A stretch of 64,000 nucleotides of DNA from Algoriphagus aquimarinus. Lineage in GTDB: Bacteria; Bacteroidota; Bacteroidia; Cytophagales; Cyclobacteriaceae. Shown piece by piece: positions 50,194 to 58,000 of the stretch (the first letter of the stretch is position 1; every line of letters begins with the position of its first letter). Both the position numbers and the translations under genes were made by a program. The notes beneath the pieces were generated by a model, which had not been told where the DNA came from, did no database searches, and saw only the letters and a list, made by a program, of their open reading frames with translations. The DNA lies in NCBI RefSeq assembly GCF_007997215.1, contig NZ_VORW01000003.1:186001-250000 (forward strand), given 5' to 3'.

Positions 50194-51024
50194 ATGTATC
50201 AAAAAGTAGCCCTTGCCATAGCTTTTTCCCCACGGATGGAAGCTCTTATTTCAGAAACAAAACGTCTAGTTGAGCTTTTCGGCTCTGAACTGATCCTTAT
50301 TCATATTGGTAAAAAAACCGATGAACTGGAAACCAAACTTGACGAAATAATTGTGAAAACAGGTTTGGACAAAGTTAAAACTAAACTGATCTGGAAGGAA
50401 GGCAAGCCGGTGAAAATGATCATCCAAGCATGTAAGGAGGAGCAAGCAGATCTTCTGGTTGCCGGTGCCTTAAAACGTGAAGGGTTCTTGACCTACTACA
50501 TGGGTTCGGTAGGCAGAAAAATCATCAGAAAAGCTCCTTGCTCAGTTTTGACACTTATCGAACCTAAAGTAGGGTCTACCATTTTCGAGAAAATTGTTCT
50601 GAACGGAACGCAATTAGAAATCACTCCACACGTGATCGAAGTAGGGATTAATTTTTCCAAAAAAATAAATGCTGAGCAGGTTCATATTTTGAATGAAATC
50701 AAAATGTATGGCCTTCAAATGGGCACTGCTAGCGAAGACTCAGAAGAAGAAGCCTCTCAGACTCGCCGACAGTTAGTGCAGAATGAAATGGAGTATGTGG
50801 AGGAGATTATGAAAAAAATAGATCCGGGAGATTTGAAGCTTAATATAAAAGTGACTGGTGGAAGATGGGCCGTTGAACTAGCCAGATTCTGCGAGAAAAT
50901 TGAAGCTGATTTGCTCGTGGTAGGTGATGATCATAAGTTGAATTTCTTCGACAGGATATTTCCACATGATTTGGAAGACCTATTGAGCACCTTGCCTTGT
51001 AATTTATTAATCGTAAAAAATTAA
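50194..51024 (+). CDS. Tandem universal stress protein (two Usp domains)
   Basis: A 276-residue protein with two Usp domains. The first starts MYQKVALAIAFSPRMEALIS and includes EQADLLVAGALKREGFLTYY and MGSVGRKIIRKAPCSVLTL. The second starts at about residue 145 (FEKIVLNGTQLEITPHVIEV) and ends IEADLLVVGDDHKLNFFDRI. The start at 50194 is chosen because 50152 would add 14 residues not seen in the family. It lies 6 bp upstream of a cation/proton antiporter, a common pairing in which Usp domains bind nucleotides and modulate transport. Confidence 0.88.
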   Translation: MYQKVALAIAFSPRMEALISETKRLVELFGSELILIHIGKKTDELETKLDEIIVKTGLDKVKTKLIWKEGKPVKMIIQACKEEQADLLVAGALKREGFLTYYMGSVGRKIIRKAPCSVLTLIEPKVGSTIFEKIVLNGTQLEITPHVIEVGINFSKKINAEQVHILNEIKMYGLQMGTASEDSEEEASQTRRQLVQNEMEYVEEIMKKIDPGDLKLNIKVTGGRWAVELARFCEKIEADLLVVGDDHKLNFFDRIFPHDLEDLLSTLPCNLLIVKN

Positions 51025-51030
51025 ACCTCC

Positions 51031-52266
51031 ATGGAAACTTTAGGCCATAAGGAGGTAATTAATTTACTCCTCCAGCTCGCATCTATTCTTATTCTAGCAA
51101 GAGTTTTTGCTGAAATAGCCAGAAAATTCAAACAACCTGCTGTGGTGGGTGAAATTTTTGCCGGAATAATTCTTGGCCCGACTATACTCGGGAATTTCTT
51201 TCCCGGAGCACATGAGTATTTATTTGCATCCAATGAGATGACCAATATAGCCTTCGATGGCTTCGTCCAGATCTCAGTGGTGCTTTTGCTATTCATCGCT
51301 GGTCTGGAAGTTGAGTTACATATCGTGTGGAGTCAGGGCAAAAAAGCGCTTTACATAGCCGTAGCCTCGATGATCTTGCCGATCATAGCCGGGTTTGTCG
51401 TCGCCTATGCCTTCCCTGAGTTTCTAGGAGTCAATATCAACGATAGAATTGTTGCATCCACCTTCTTTGGACTTGCTATTTCCATCACAGGTTTGGCCAT
51501 AGTCGCCAGGATTCTTATGGATTTGAACCTGTTCAAAACTTCATCAGGCCTACTGATCATAGCAGGGGCGATGATCGTGGATGTACTCGGCTGGCTAATT
51601 TTCTCGGTGATTTTATCGCTATCTGAGTCTGGAAGTGATGGTTTAGGAGTATGGCCTACCATTGGACTCACGCTACTTTTCACCTTAGGCATGCTGACCA
51701 TAGGAAAAGGACTCATCAATCGTGTCTTACCATGGATTAATAAAAAAATGGCGTGGCCTGGCGGATTACTTTCTCTTTCCTTAGCACTATGCTTTTTAGC
51801 TGCATCTTTCACCGAATTCATAGGAATACATGCCATTTTCGGTGCATTTATCATCGGCGTAGCCCTTGGTGATTCCGAGTATTTGACGGAAAAAGCCAAG
51901 GAAATTCTTCACCAGTTTATCAATAATATTTTTGCTCCTATCTTCTTCGTATCGATTGGCCTAAAGGTGAACTTTATCACGGGCTTTGATCCGGGAATCG
52001 TCGGCGTGGTAATTATTGTGGGCTTAGTGACCAAGTATTATGGAGCCTATTTCGGAGGAAGACTGGCAGGTATTCCCCGGAAAGAATCCATCGTCGCAGG
52101 CATTGGTATGAGTACAAGAGGAAGCATGGATATAGTCCTGGGACTGATCGCTTTAGAAAATGGTTTGGTGACCGAACCACTCTTTATCGGACTGGTTATT
52201 CTAGCAATAATCGCCAGCATGAGTGCTGGACCTCTAATAGGCTGGGCAAGGAATCTAAAGATCTAA
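51031..52266 (+). CDS. CPA2-type cation/proton antiporter
   Basis: A 411-residue polytopic protein of the CPA2 (KefB/NapA-like) family with about 12 membrane segments. The N-terminal FKQPAVVGEIFAGIILGPTI is the hallmark. SITGLAIVARILMDLNLFKT and AMIVDVLGWLIFSVIL carry the membrane aspartate region, and AIFGAFIIGVALGDSEYLTE and MSTRGSMDIVLGLIALENG are also typical. No C-terminal TrkA-N domain is present. It probably exchanges Na+ or K+ for H+ across the inner membrane, with the adjacent Usp protein as a likely regulator. Confidence 0.92.
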   Translation: METLGHKEVINLLLQLASILILARVFAEIARKFKQPAVVGEIFAGIILGPTILGNFFPGAHEYLFASNEMTNIAFDGFVQISVVLLLFIAGLEVELHIVWSQGKKALYIAVASMILPIIAGFVVAYAFPEFLGVNINDRIVASTFFGLAISITGLAIVARILMDLNLFKTSSGLLIIAGAMIVDVLGWLIFSVILSLSESGSDGLGVWPTIGLTLLFTLGMLTIGKGLINRVLPWINKKMAWPGGLLSLSLALCFLAASFTEFIGIHAIFGAFIIGVALGDSEYLTEKAKEILHQFINNIFAPIFFVSIGLKVNFITGFDPGIVGVVIIVGLVTKYYGAYFGGRLAGIPRKESIVAGIGMSTRGSMDIVLGLIALENGLVTEPLFIGLVILAIIASMSAGPLIGWARNLKI

Positions 52267-52299
52267 GAGTTTTTTTCAATCATCGATTATTAGGATCAA

Positions 52300-52331
52300 T
52301 TGGCGAAATCTAACAATAGGACGTATTTTTG
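52300..52331 (+). promoter_or_regulatory. Promoter of hemH
   Basis: TTG (52300-52302), 21 nt, TATTTTTG (52324-52331) approximates the Bacteroidota promoter. The -7 box is 36 bp before the hemH ATG. Confidence 0.55.
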
Positions 52332-52367
52332 GGTTCTCAATCGGAAATCCTCTCAATTAGAGCACAC

Positions 52368-53420
52368 ATGAATAAAACCGGAAAAATCGGCGTTTTGCTG
52401 GTGAACCTGGGAACTCCAGATAGTACCGCCACCGGCGACGTAAGAAAATACCTTCGTGAATTCCTGATGGATGGTCGTGTAATAGATATCCCAGTTGTTT
52501 TTAGATGGATGCTCATCAATCTGATTATTGCCCCTTTTCGCGCTCCAAAATCAGCTCATGAATACAGAAAACTTTGGACTGATCGAGGCTCTCCCTTGCT
52601 TTTTCACACACAGGATCTTAAAGATAAACTGAAAGAAAAGCTTGATCCCAAGCAGTACACAGTAGCTATGGCCATGCGCTATCAAACTCCTTCTATAGAA
52701 GCTGGACTGGAGGAATTGCGGAAAGCACATGTGACCAAAATCATCGTCCTTCCACTCTTTCCACAGTATGCTTCTGCATCAACAGGCTCCGTTCAGGACA
52801 AAGTGATGGAAATAGCCAGAGGCTGGCAGATTATTCCTGACATTTCATTTATCAGTAATTTCATAGAGCAACCTCTATTTCTAGAGGCTTGGGCAGAGAG
52901 AGGAAGAGCAATGTTGGAAGGAAAAGAATATGATAAAATTCTCTTCTCTTACCACGGACTTCCGGAGCGACACATACTCAAAGGTTCCGTAGATGGCTAT
53001 TGCCAGCTTGGTGCTTGCTGTAATAAATATGGAGCAAAAAACCATTATTGCTATCGTGCTCAATGCTTCAAAACGACTCGTTTGATAGCCGAGAAACTAG
53101 GAATCCCAGAAGAAAAAACTGTGAATTGCTTTCAATCCAGATTAGGAAAAGACCCTTGGGTAAAGCCCTATACGGATGATGTAATTGATGAGTTGAATAA
53201 GCAAGGAGTGAAGAAAGTCTTGGCATTCTCCCCGGCTTTTGTGGCTGATTGCCTTGAAACTACCGTGGAAGTAGCCGGAGAATACAGAGATAAATTCCTC
53301 GAAGGGGGCGGTGAAGAATGGGACTTGGTACCAAGCCTGAACTCAGAAAACACCTGGGTAGAATGTGTGAAGGAGATGGTGCTGGAACATTCTGGAGTTA
53401 CTACTCAGGAAATGCTTTAA
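52368..53420 (+). CDS. hemH: Ferrochelatase
   Basis: A 350-residue ferrochelatase with GVLLVNLGTPDSTATGDVRK at the N-terminus, VLPLFPQYASASTGSVQDKV, the catalytic His in FSYHGLPERHI and the conserved Glu region in DCLETTVEVAGEYRDKFLEG. A cysteine-rich stretch (YCQLGACCNKYGAKNHYCYR) follows the active-site His, as in many Bacteroidota ferrochelatases. It inserts iron into porphyrin in the last haem step. An upstream ATG at 52329 would overlap the promoter, so 52368 is used. Confidence 0.95.
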   Translation: MNKTGKIGVLLVNLGTPDSTATGDVRKYLREFLMDGRVIDIPVVFRWMLINLIIAPFRAPKSAHEYRKLWTDRGSPLLFHTQDLKDKLKEKLDPKQYTVAMAMRYQTPSIEAGLEELRKAHVTKIIVLPLFPQYASASTGSVQDKVMEIARGWQIIPDISFISNFIEQPLFLEAWAERGRAMLEGKEYDKILFSYHGLPERHILKGSVDGYCQLGACCNKYGAKNHYCYRAQCFKTTRLIAEKLGIPEEKTVNCFQSRLGKDPWVKPYTDDVIDELNKQGVKKVLAFSPAFVADCLETTVEVAGEYRDKFLEGGGEEWDLVPSLNSENTWVECVKEMVLEHSGVTTQEML

Positions 53421-53509
53421 CTGCAGTAAAAGCATTGATTTCGCGATGATTTAATTTGACCGTTCGTGAAAATCCATTTCCACTTTATAATTAAAAAACA
53501 GAATAAGTC

Positions 53510-53537
53510 GATGGCTGGAAAGTCTTCGGCTTTTTTT
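53510..53537. terminator. Weak terminator between hemH and vapC
   Basis: AGTCGA pairs with TCGGCT using G-T wobbles around a 14-nt loop, followed by eight T residues on the plus strand. Positions are approximate. Confidence 0.45.
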
Positions 53538-53559
53538 TGTGACACTTTCAGGAATTCAT

Positions 53560-53952
53560 TTAAATCACAGACTTCAACCCCAAATGAATCACAATTGGAT
53601 CAAAGTCTTTATCACTGTGAAGAAGAAACACTTCATTTTTGATGCAAAACGTAGCTATAACAACATCAATTGTTTTGCGGATCGTGATTCCTTTTTTCCT
53701 TAAAAACCTGAAATTCTGAGCTGATGCAACTGCTAATTCTTTTCCACCAAGGCTAAAAAAGTGTAAATCCTCGAAAAAACTTAGAGCATCTGAAAAGCTC
53801 TTGTCTGAATTAAAACCTTGAAGAACTTCAGTCATTATCAAATCACCTGTGCAGACTATTTCCTGACCAAGTGCTTCATGCAAAAAATCAGTTTGCAAAT
53901 TCTTCCTCCCATTAAAATAATCTATCCAAACAGAAGAATCTACCAGAATCAT
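53560..53952 (-). CDS. vapC: VapC-family toxin (PIN domain RNase)
   Basis: A 130-residue PIN-domain protein. The acidic residues of the active site are visible: Asp in MILVDSSVWIDYF, Glu in LIMTEVLQGF, and the Asp pair in TIDVVIATFCIKN and HSDKDFDPI. VapC toxins cut specific RNAs, usually tRNA or rRNA loops. The gene overlaps vapB upstream by 4 bp (ATGA). Unlike the orphan antitoxin at 11.5 kb, this module is complete. Confidence 0.92.
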   Translation of the reverse strand: MILVDSSVWIDYFNGRKNLQTDFLHEALGQEIVCTGDLIMTEVLQGFNSDKSFSDALSFFEDLHFFSLGGKELAVASAQNFRFLRKKGITIRKTIDVVIATFCIKNEVFLLHSDKDFDPIVIHLGLKSVI

Positions 53953-54143
53953 GAATCTGTCCTCATTTTTTCCAAATCACCTTCCCATTTTAATTTACCT
54001 CGATATTCTTTAATCCGCTTTTGTTTTTTCAAGGTTAGAATCAATCTCAAACCCTCCTCTACTGTAGCTTTCTTTGTAGTCAATCCAGAAGCTTTCATTG
54101 CTTCCTCCATTAGGTTTTCATCAATTTCAATATTCGTCCTCAT
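53949..54143 (-). CDS. vapB: VapB-family antitoxin
   Basis: A 64-residue antitoxin: ribbon-helix-helix part MRTNIEIDENLMEEAMKASG with TVEEGLRLILTLKKQKR, then the toxin-wrapping tail EYRGKLKWEGDLEKMR. The start at 54141-54143 is chosen over 54173 because the sequence between them holds a 9-bp inverted repeat (54145-54173) that is almost surely the VapBC operator. Antitoxin and toxin overlap by ATGA. Confidence 0.92.
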   Translation of the reverse strand: MRTNIEIDENLMEEAMKASGLTTKKATVEEGLRLILTLKKQKRIKEYRGKLKWEGDLEKMRTDS

Positions 54144-54144
54144 G

Positions 54145-54173
54145 ATGTGTATAGTTTTACACAATATACACAT
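54145..54173 (-). promoter_or_regulatory. Probable VapBC operator
   Basis: ATGTGTATA (54145-54153) and TATACACAT (54165-54173) are perfect inverted arms separated by 11 bp, directly upstream of the vapB ATG. This is the usual place for autoregulation by the toxin-antitoxin complex. The rest of the 54174-54473 gap shows a CACAAAG-type repeat and no gene. Confidence 0.7.
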
Positions 54174-54368
54174 TTTACAATTTCACAAAAACACCATACA
54201 TCTTTCTTCCGACAAACCAACTCTAAATTGGAAATCAGGTTTCTCACCATATTCCTAATGAAGATTACAATAATTTAGGACTAAGTGATGAGGGCTGTCC
54301 GACGCTAGGCGGATTTGAACCACGTTAAGTGTGCTTGCTCTAAGTAATCATCCAAACTTTTAATCTGT

Positions 54369-54402
54369 ACTCTTTGCGCGAACTTTTCGAACTTTGTGGT
54401 TA
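54369..54402. repeat. CACAAAG-type dispersed repeat
   Basis: Read on the minus strand: AACCACAAAG, then TTCGAAAAGTTCGCGCAAAG. It is related to 9904-9939 and 42579-42630. Confidence 0.5.
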
Positions 54403-54473
54403 TTGATTTCACCACCGCCAACTTTACCCTTCTTATTCATCCATTTTGCGGAGAACCTATTAACTTTGCCCCC

Positions 54474-55637
54474 ATGAACGAGCGATACATGCAGCGCGGA
54501 GTTTCCGCCTCCAAAGAAGATGTGCATCAGGCCATTTCAAAACTTGACAAAGGCCTTTACCCAAAGGCATTTTGTAAGATCGTGGAAGACACACTTGGAA
54601 ACGATCCTGACTTCTGCAATATCATGCATGCTGATGGGGCAGGAACCAAATCTTCCTTGGCATATTCCTACTGGAAAGAGACTGGCGATGTGAGCGTGTG
54701 GAAAGGTATCGCCCAAGATGCGATCATCATGAACACCGATGATTTGCTTTGTGTGGGCGCTATCAACAATATCCTCGTTTCCTCTACAATTGGAAGAAAT
54801 AAAAATCTGATCCCTGGCGAAGTAATCTCCGCGATCATCGAAGGCACCGAAGAGGTTCTTCAGATGCTTCGTGACAATGGTGTAAACGCTGTACTTACCG
54901 GCGGAGAAACTGCTGATGTGGGAGATTTAGTTCGCACGATCATCGTGGATAGCACTGTTACCTGCAGAATGCGACGTGACGAAGTGATCTCCAATGATCA
55001 GATTCAAGGCGGAGATGTGATCGTAGGTTTGGCTTCTTTTGGTCAGGCGAAATACGAAACAGCCTACAACGGCGGTATGGGAAGCAATGGACTTACTTCT
55101 GCCCGTCATGATGTTTTCAACAAAGTGTTAAAGACAAAATACCCTGAGAGCTTTGATTCGGCTGTTCCAGAAGATCTGGTTTACTCAGGAAAATATAATC
55201 TTACTGACCCTGCTCCAGGCGCACCAGTTAATATTGGCAAGCTTGTTCTTTCACCGACCAGAACATATGCACCTATCATGGTGGATGTACTGAACTACAT
55301 GAGACCTAGAATCCATGGTTTGGTACATTGCAGCGGTGGAGCACAGACAAAAGTCCTCCATTTTGTGGACGATGTGCATGTGATCAAAGACAATCTTTTT
55401 GAAACTCCTCCCCTTTTTCAAATCATCCAGGAAGAAAGTGGAACGGACTGGAAAGAGATGTACAAAGTCTTCAACATGGGGCACAGAATGGAAGTTTACC
55501 TTGACGAGCGCTACGCGGAGGAGATCATCGACATCGCAGAATCTTATGGCGTAGAAGCACAGATCATCGGTAGAGTAGAACCGCACCAAGGCAAGAAAGT
55601 AACGATTACTAGCCCTCATGGCGTTTTCGAATATTAA
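54474..55637 (+). CDS. purM: Phosphoribosylformylglycinamidine cyclo-ligase (AIR synthase)
   Basis: A 387-residue PurM of the Bacteroidota type, longer than E. coli PurM (345). It starts MNERYMQRGVSASKEDVHQA and has MHADGAGTKSSLAYSYWKET, DLLCVGA, LTGGETADVGDLVRTIIVD, GGDVIVGLASFGQAKYETAY and MGHRMEVYLDERYAEEIIDI. It closes the imidazole ring of AIR using ATP in purine synthesis. The frame opens at 54396, but residues before 54474 are not conserved. A TAACTTTGC box (54461-54469) only 5 bp before the ATG hints at a leaderless transcript. Confidence 0.94.
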   Translation: MNERYMQRGVSASKEDVHQAISKLDKGLYPKAFCKIVEDTLGNDPDFCNIMHADGAGTKSSLAYSYWKETGDVSVWKGIAQDAIIMNTDDLLCVGAINNILVSSTIGRNKNLIPGEVISAIIEGTEEVLQMLRDNGVNAVLTGGETADVGDLVRTIIVDSTVTCRMRRDEVISNDQIQGGDVIVGLASFGQAKYETAYNGGMGSNGLTSARHDVFNKVLKTKYPESFDSAVPEDLVYSGKYNLTDPAPGAPVNIGKLVLSPTRTYAPIMVDVLNYMRPRIHGLVHCSGGAQTKVLHFVDDVHVIKDNLFETPPLFQIIQEESGTDWKEMYKVFNMGHRMEVYLDERYAEEIIDIAESYGVEAQIIGRVEPHQGKKVTITSPHGVFEY

Positions 55638-55696
55638 TAAATAATCTGATTAACCGAAATAATGCCAGTAACAGTATTTTCTTTGCTTATCTGGCG

Positions 55697-55724
55697 GGAA
55701 GACCGATGACGGGTGACCGAAGTA
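55697..55724 (+). repeat. 28-bp dispersed repeat, copy 2
   Basis: Identical over 28 bp to 40873-40900, here between purM and the ceramidase-like gene. Confidence 0.85.
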
Positions 55725-55799
55725 CCTGCAAAACTAGTGTTTACCATTTATTAAGTCACTTTGGTCTTTATCTGATAAAATTGTGGATATCCATATTAA

Positions 55800-57155
55800 A
55801 TGGCAATGAAAAGGAATAACATCTTACTTAAAACAACAAAAGTCCTAAGCTGGACTTTTGTTGTTTTGGTGGTAATTGGGTTGATCCTATTGACAAAAGT
55901 AGATCGCTCACCGATTGAGGATCAGGACTTTTATACCGAGACTTTGGAGCGATTAGATCAAAGTACTTTTTCAAACACCCAAGGCGAGACCTGGATCGCT
56001 GGCTGGTCAAGCTCCAATATGACTCCAGCCGAACCTGCGGATCTCGTGGGCTATGCGCCTAGAGGAAAATACGAATTCGTGCAAGACAGCAGCTATGTCA
56101 AAGCATTGGCTCTTTCGAATGGAAAAACCCGCATAGCCTGGCTCAATTATGAATTGCTGATCGTACATCCTTCTCTTGCGGAACAACTACAGACAGCTAT
56201 CAAAGAAGCAAAACTGCCAGTAGATCAGGTGATTTTCACTGCTACGCATACACATTCGGGAATGGGTGGCTACATGCCTGGTCCGATGGGAGAAATTGCT
56301 TTTGGCGGATACGATCAAAGCATTGTGGATTTGATGGTTTCGAGCAGCCTATCCGCTTTGCAAAATGCTATTGCTACCCAAGACACCGTTTCTATCACCT
56401 ATCGCAAGTCAGACGCAGGGGATCTCGTCGCCAATAGATTTGTGAAAGATGGGCCGACAGATCCTTTTGTCCGTCAACTTATTTTTACCAAAACCTCTGG
56501 TAAAAAAGCCACTTTCCTCACCTATTCGGCACATGCTACTACGATGAGCACGAAGTTTATGGGCTTGTCCGGTGATTATCCTTTTTACCTGACCAAGGAC
56601 CTGGAAGCTGGTGAGTTTGACTTTGCCATGTACGCTGCAGGAACTGTAGGAAGTCATAGACCATTGAGACCTGGAAATACACCTGAAATGGTCGAGCTAT
56701 ATGCGCATCAATTGGATTCGACATTGAATTTAAGAATGACTTATTATGCTACTGTCAAAAATCACCGGATCAGAACTGGCTACTTGCCGATTTCATTGCG
56801 AGAACCGCATCTGAGAGTTTCAGATAATCTTCGCCTTCGCCCTTGGCTTTTCAATTACCTATTAGGCGATACCAACGCTCATCTGGATATTACTCAGATT
56901 GGCAATACGCTAATGATTGCTTCAAGCGGAGAACTCTCTGGAGTATTCTATGAAAAGTGGGAGAAGCTGGCGCAAAGCAAAGGATTGAATCTTATCATCA
57001 CGACATTCAACGGAGGCTACATCGGCTACATCACGCCTGATGAACTCTATGACGAAAACTTCCATGAAGTGAGAGAAATGAATTGGTACGGGCCTGGTAA
57101 CGGCAAATACTTTGATGAGATGATGATGGCTATCATCAAGAAGTCAACTCCCTAG
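55800..57155 (+). CDS. Neutral/alkaline ceramidase-like protein
   Basis: A 451-residue protein with an N-terminal membrane segment or uncleaved signal (TTKVLSWTFVVLVVIGLILL) and a neutral/alkaline non-lysosomal ceramidase N-terminal-type domain. Visible blocks are GWSSSNMTPAEPADLVGYAP, TATHTHSGMGGYMPGP (zinc His region), and LTYSAHATTMSTKFMGLSGD. Neutral ceramidases hydrolyse ceramide with one zinc ion; the protein is shorter than full-length ceramidases, which have a second C-terminal domain. Sphingolipids are common in this phylum, so a lipid role is plausible. Its 3' end overlaps the convergent methyltransferase by 12 bp. Confidence 0.85.
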   Translation: MAMKRNNILLKTTKVLSWTFVVLVVIGLILLTKVDRSPIEDQDFYTETLERLDQSTFSNTQGETWIAGWSSSNMTPAEPADLVGYAPRGKYEFVQDSSYVKALALSNGKTRIAWLNYELLIVHPSLAEQLQTAIKEAKLPVDQVIFTATHTHSGMGGYMPGPMGEIAFGGYDQSIVDLMVSSSLSALQNAIATQDTVSITYRKSDAGDLVANRFVKDGPTDPFVRQLIFTKTSGKKATFLTYSAHATTMSTKFMGLSGDYPFYLTKDLEAGEFDFAMYAAGTVGSHRPLRPGNTPEMVELYAHQLDSTLNLRMTYYATVKNHRIRTGYLPISLREPHLRVSDNLRLRPWLFNYLLGDTNAHLDITQIGNTLMIASSGELSGVFYEKWEKLAQSKGLNLIITTFNGGYIGYITPDELYDENFHEVREMNWYGPGNGKYFDEMMMAIIKKSTP

Positions 57156-57749
57156 TTTTTCCCAAACCTGCGCTTTCACCCAACCTTTCAGAAACTCCTT
57201 TTCCGAGTTTCTCTTCCAATTATTGACAAGGAAAATTCTCTCATAATCAGGAATACTTGCCCGCTTATGATTCGTAACTATCCTAAAAAAGGTGATCATG
57301 CTTCTGTTCAAAAACTGCTGATATAAGTTTTTGGGAGCAAAAAAATCAGCTAGGTAAATCGTCCCTTCCGGCTTAACGCTTTTTCTAATTTCTCCCAAAA
57401 GACTGGAGATCTCTTTATCTTTCATCGTGTCCAGCACAAAATGAAGCCAGACTTCATCAAATAACTTTCCCTTTTCGGCTTGAAAAAAGTCCAAATGAAA
57501 GGTCAAGTCACTTTCTGCTAAATTTATTTTAGCCTTGCTGAGCATCGCTTGGGAGATTTCCCAGTATTCCCCTGATAGCTGAGCTTGGAAGTTCTGATAG
57601 TCAAGACCATCCCCACCGCCGATAATTAAGATTCTTTTTCTCGATAGATTTTCCGCAAAATTGGTTTTTGCCAGCATCAATTGATCCCCAAAAACCAGTT
57701 TGGTCAGGCGATTGTAAAATGGAGCGAGGAAACTGTAATGATCTTTCAC
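57144..57749 (-). CDS. Class I SAM-dependent methyltransferase
   Basis: A 201-residue methyltransferase with the SAM motif ILIIGGGDGLDYQNFQAQ, EYWEISQAMLSKAKINLAES, FDEVWLHFVLDTMKDKEISS and LKPEGTIYLADFFAPK-type VKPEGTIYLADFFAP. The N-terminus HYSFLAPFYNRLTKLVFGD resembles ubiquinone/menaquinone-type methyltransferases, but the substrate is unknown. It ends convergent to the ceramidase-like gene with a 12-bp overlap; no terminator lies between. Confidence 0.85.
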   Translation of the reverse strand: MKDHYSFLAPFYNRLTKLVFGDQLMLAKTNFAENLSRKRILIIGGGDGLDYQNFQAQLSGEYWEISQAMLSKAKINLAESDLTFHLDFFQAEKGKLFDEVWLHFVLDTMKDKEISSLLGEIRKSVKPEGTIYLADFFAPKNLYQQFLNRSMITFFRIVTNHKRASIPDYERIFLVNNWKRNSEKEFLKGWVKAQVWEKLGS

Positions 57750-57801
57750 TAGTTTAAAGGAATGGAATAATTATCCGCAATTATGCCTGTAAATCAAAAT
57801 G

Positions 57802-57928
57802 ACCTCGACTTCGCTCGGCCACCGGAAATCAAATTAACACTGAAGAGGGGGATAAAATGCGGCTGCGCCGCATTTTATCCCCCTCTTCTCCAAAATATTA
57901 ATAATCGGGCACCGAGCGAAGTCGAGGT
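57802..57928. repeat. Nested palindromic element
   Basis: Outer arms of 17 bp, ACCTCGACTTCGCTCGG (57802-57818) and its exact complement (57912-57928), enclose inner arms of 22 bp (57842-57863 and 57867-57888) with a 3-nt loop. The inner stem contains GAGGGGGATAAAATGCGGC. The element sits in the 251-bp divergent gap between the methyltransferase and acyl-CoA dehydrogenase genes. No ORF spans it. Confidence 0.92.
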
Positions 57929-58000
57929 GAGGTATCATAAAATTTGGTAATTGACATATTCCCGCATGTACATTTAAAATAAACTCCAAAATAACCTAAA

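Noticed and set aside
54461..54469. TAACTTTGC as a firm purM promoter
   Set aside because: It matches the -7 consensus but would start transcription at or inside the first codon and has no -33 box, so it is noted only as a possibility of a leaderless transcript.
54396..54473. N-terminal extension of PurM
   Set aside because: The 26 extra residues derive from promoter-like and repeat DNA and precede the conserved MNERYMQRGVSAS start.
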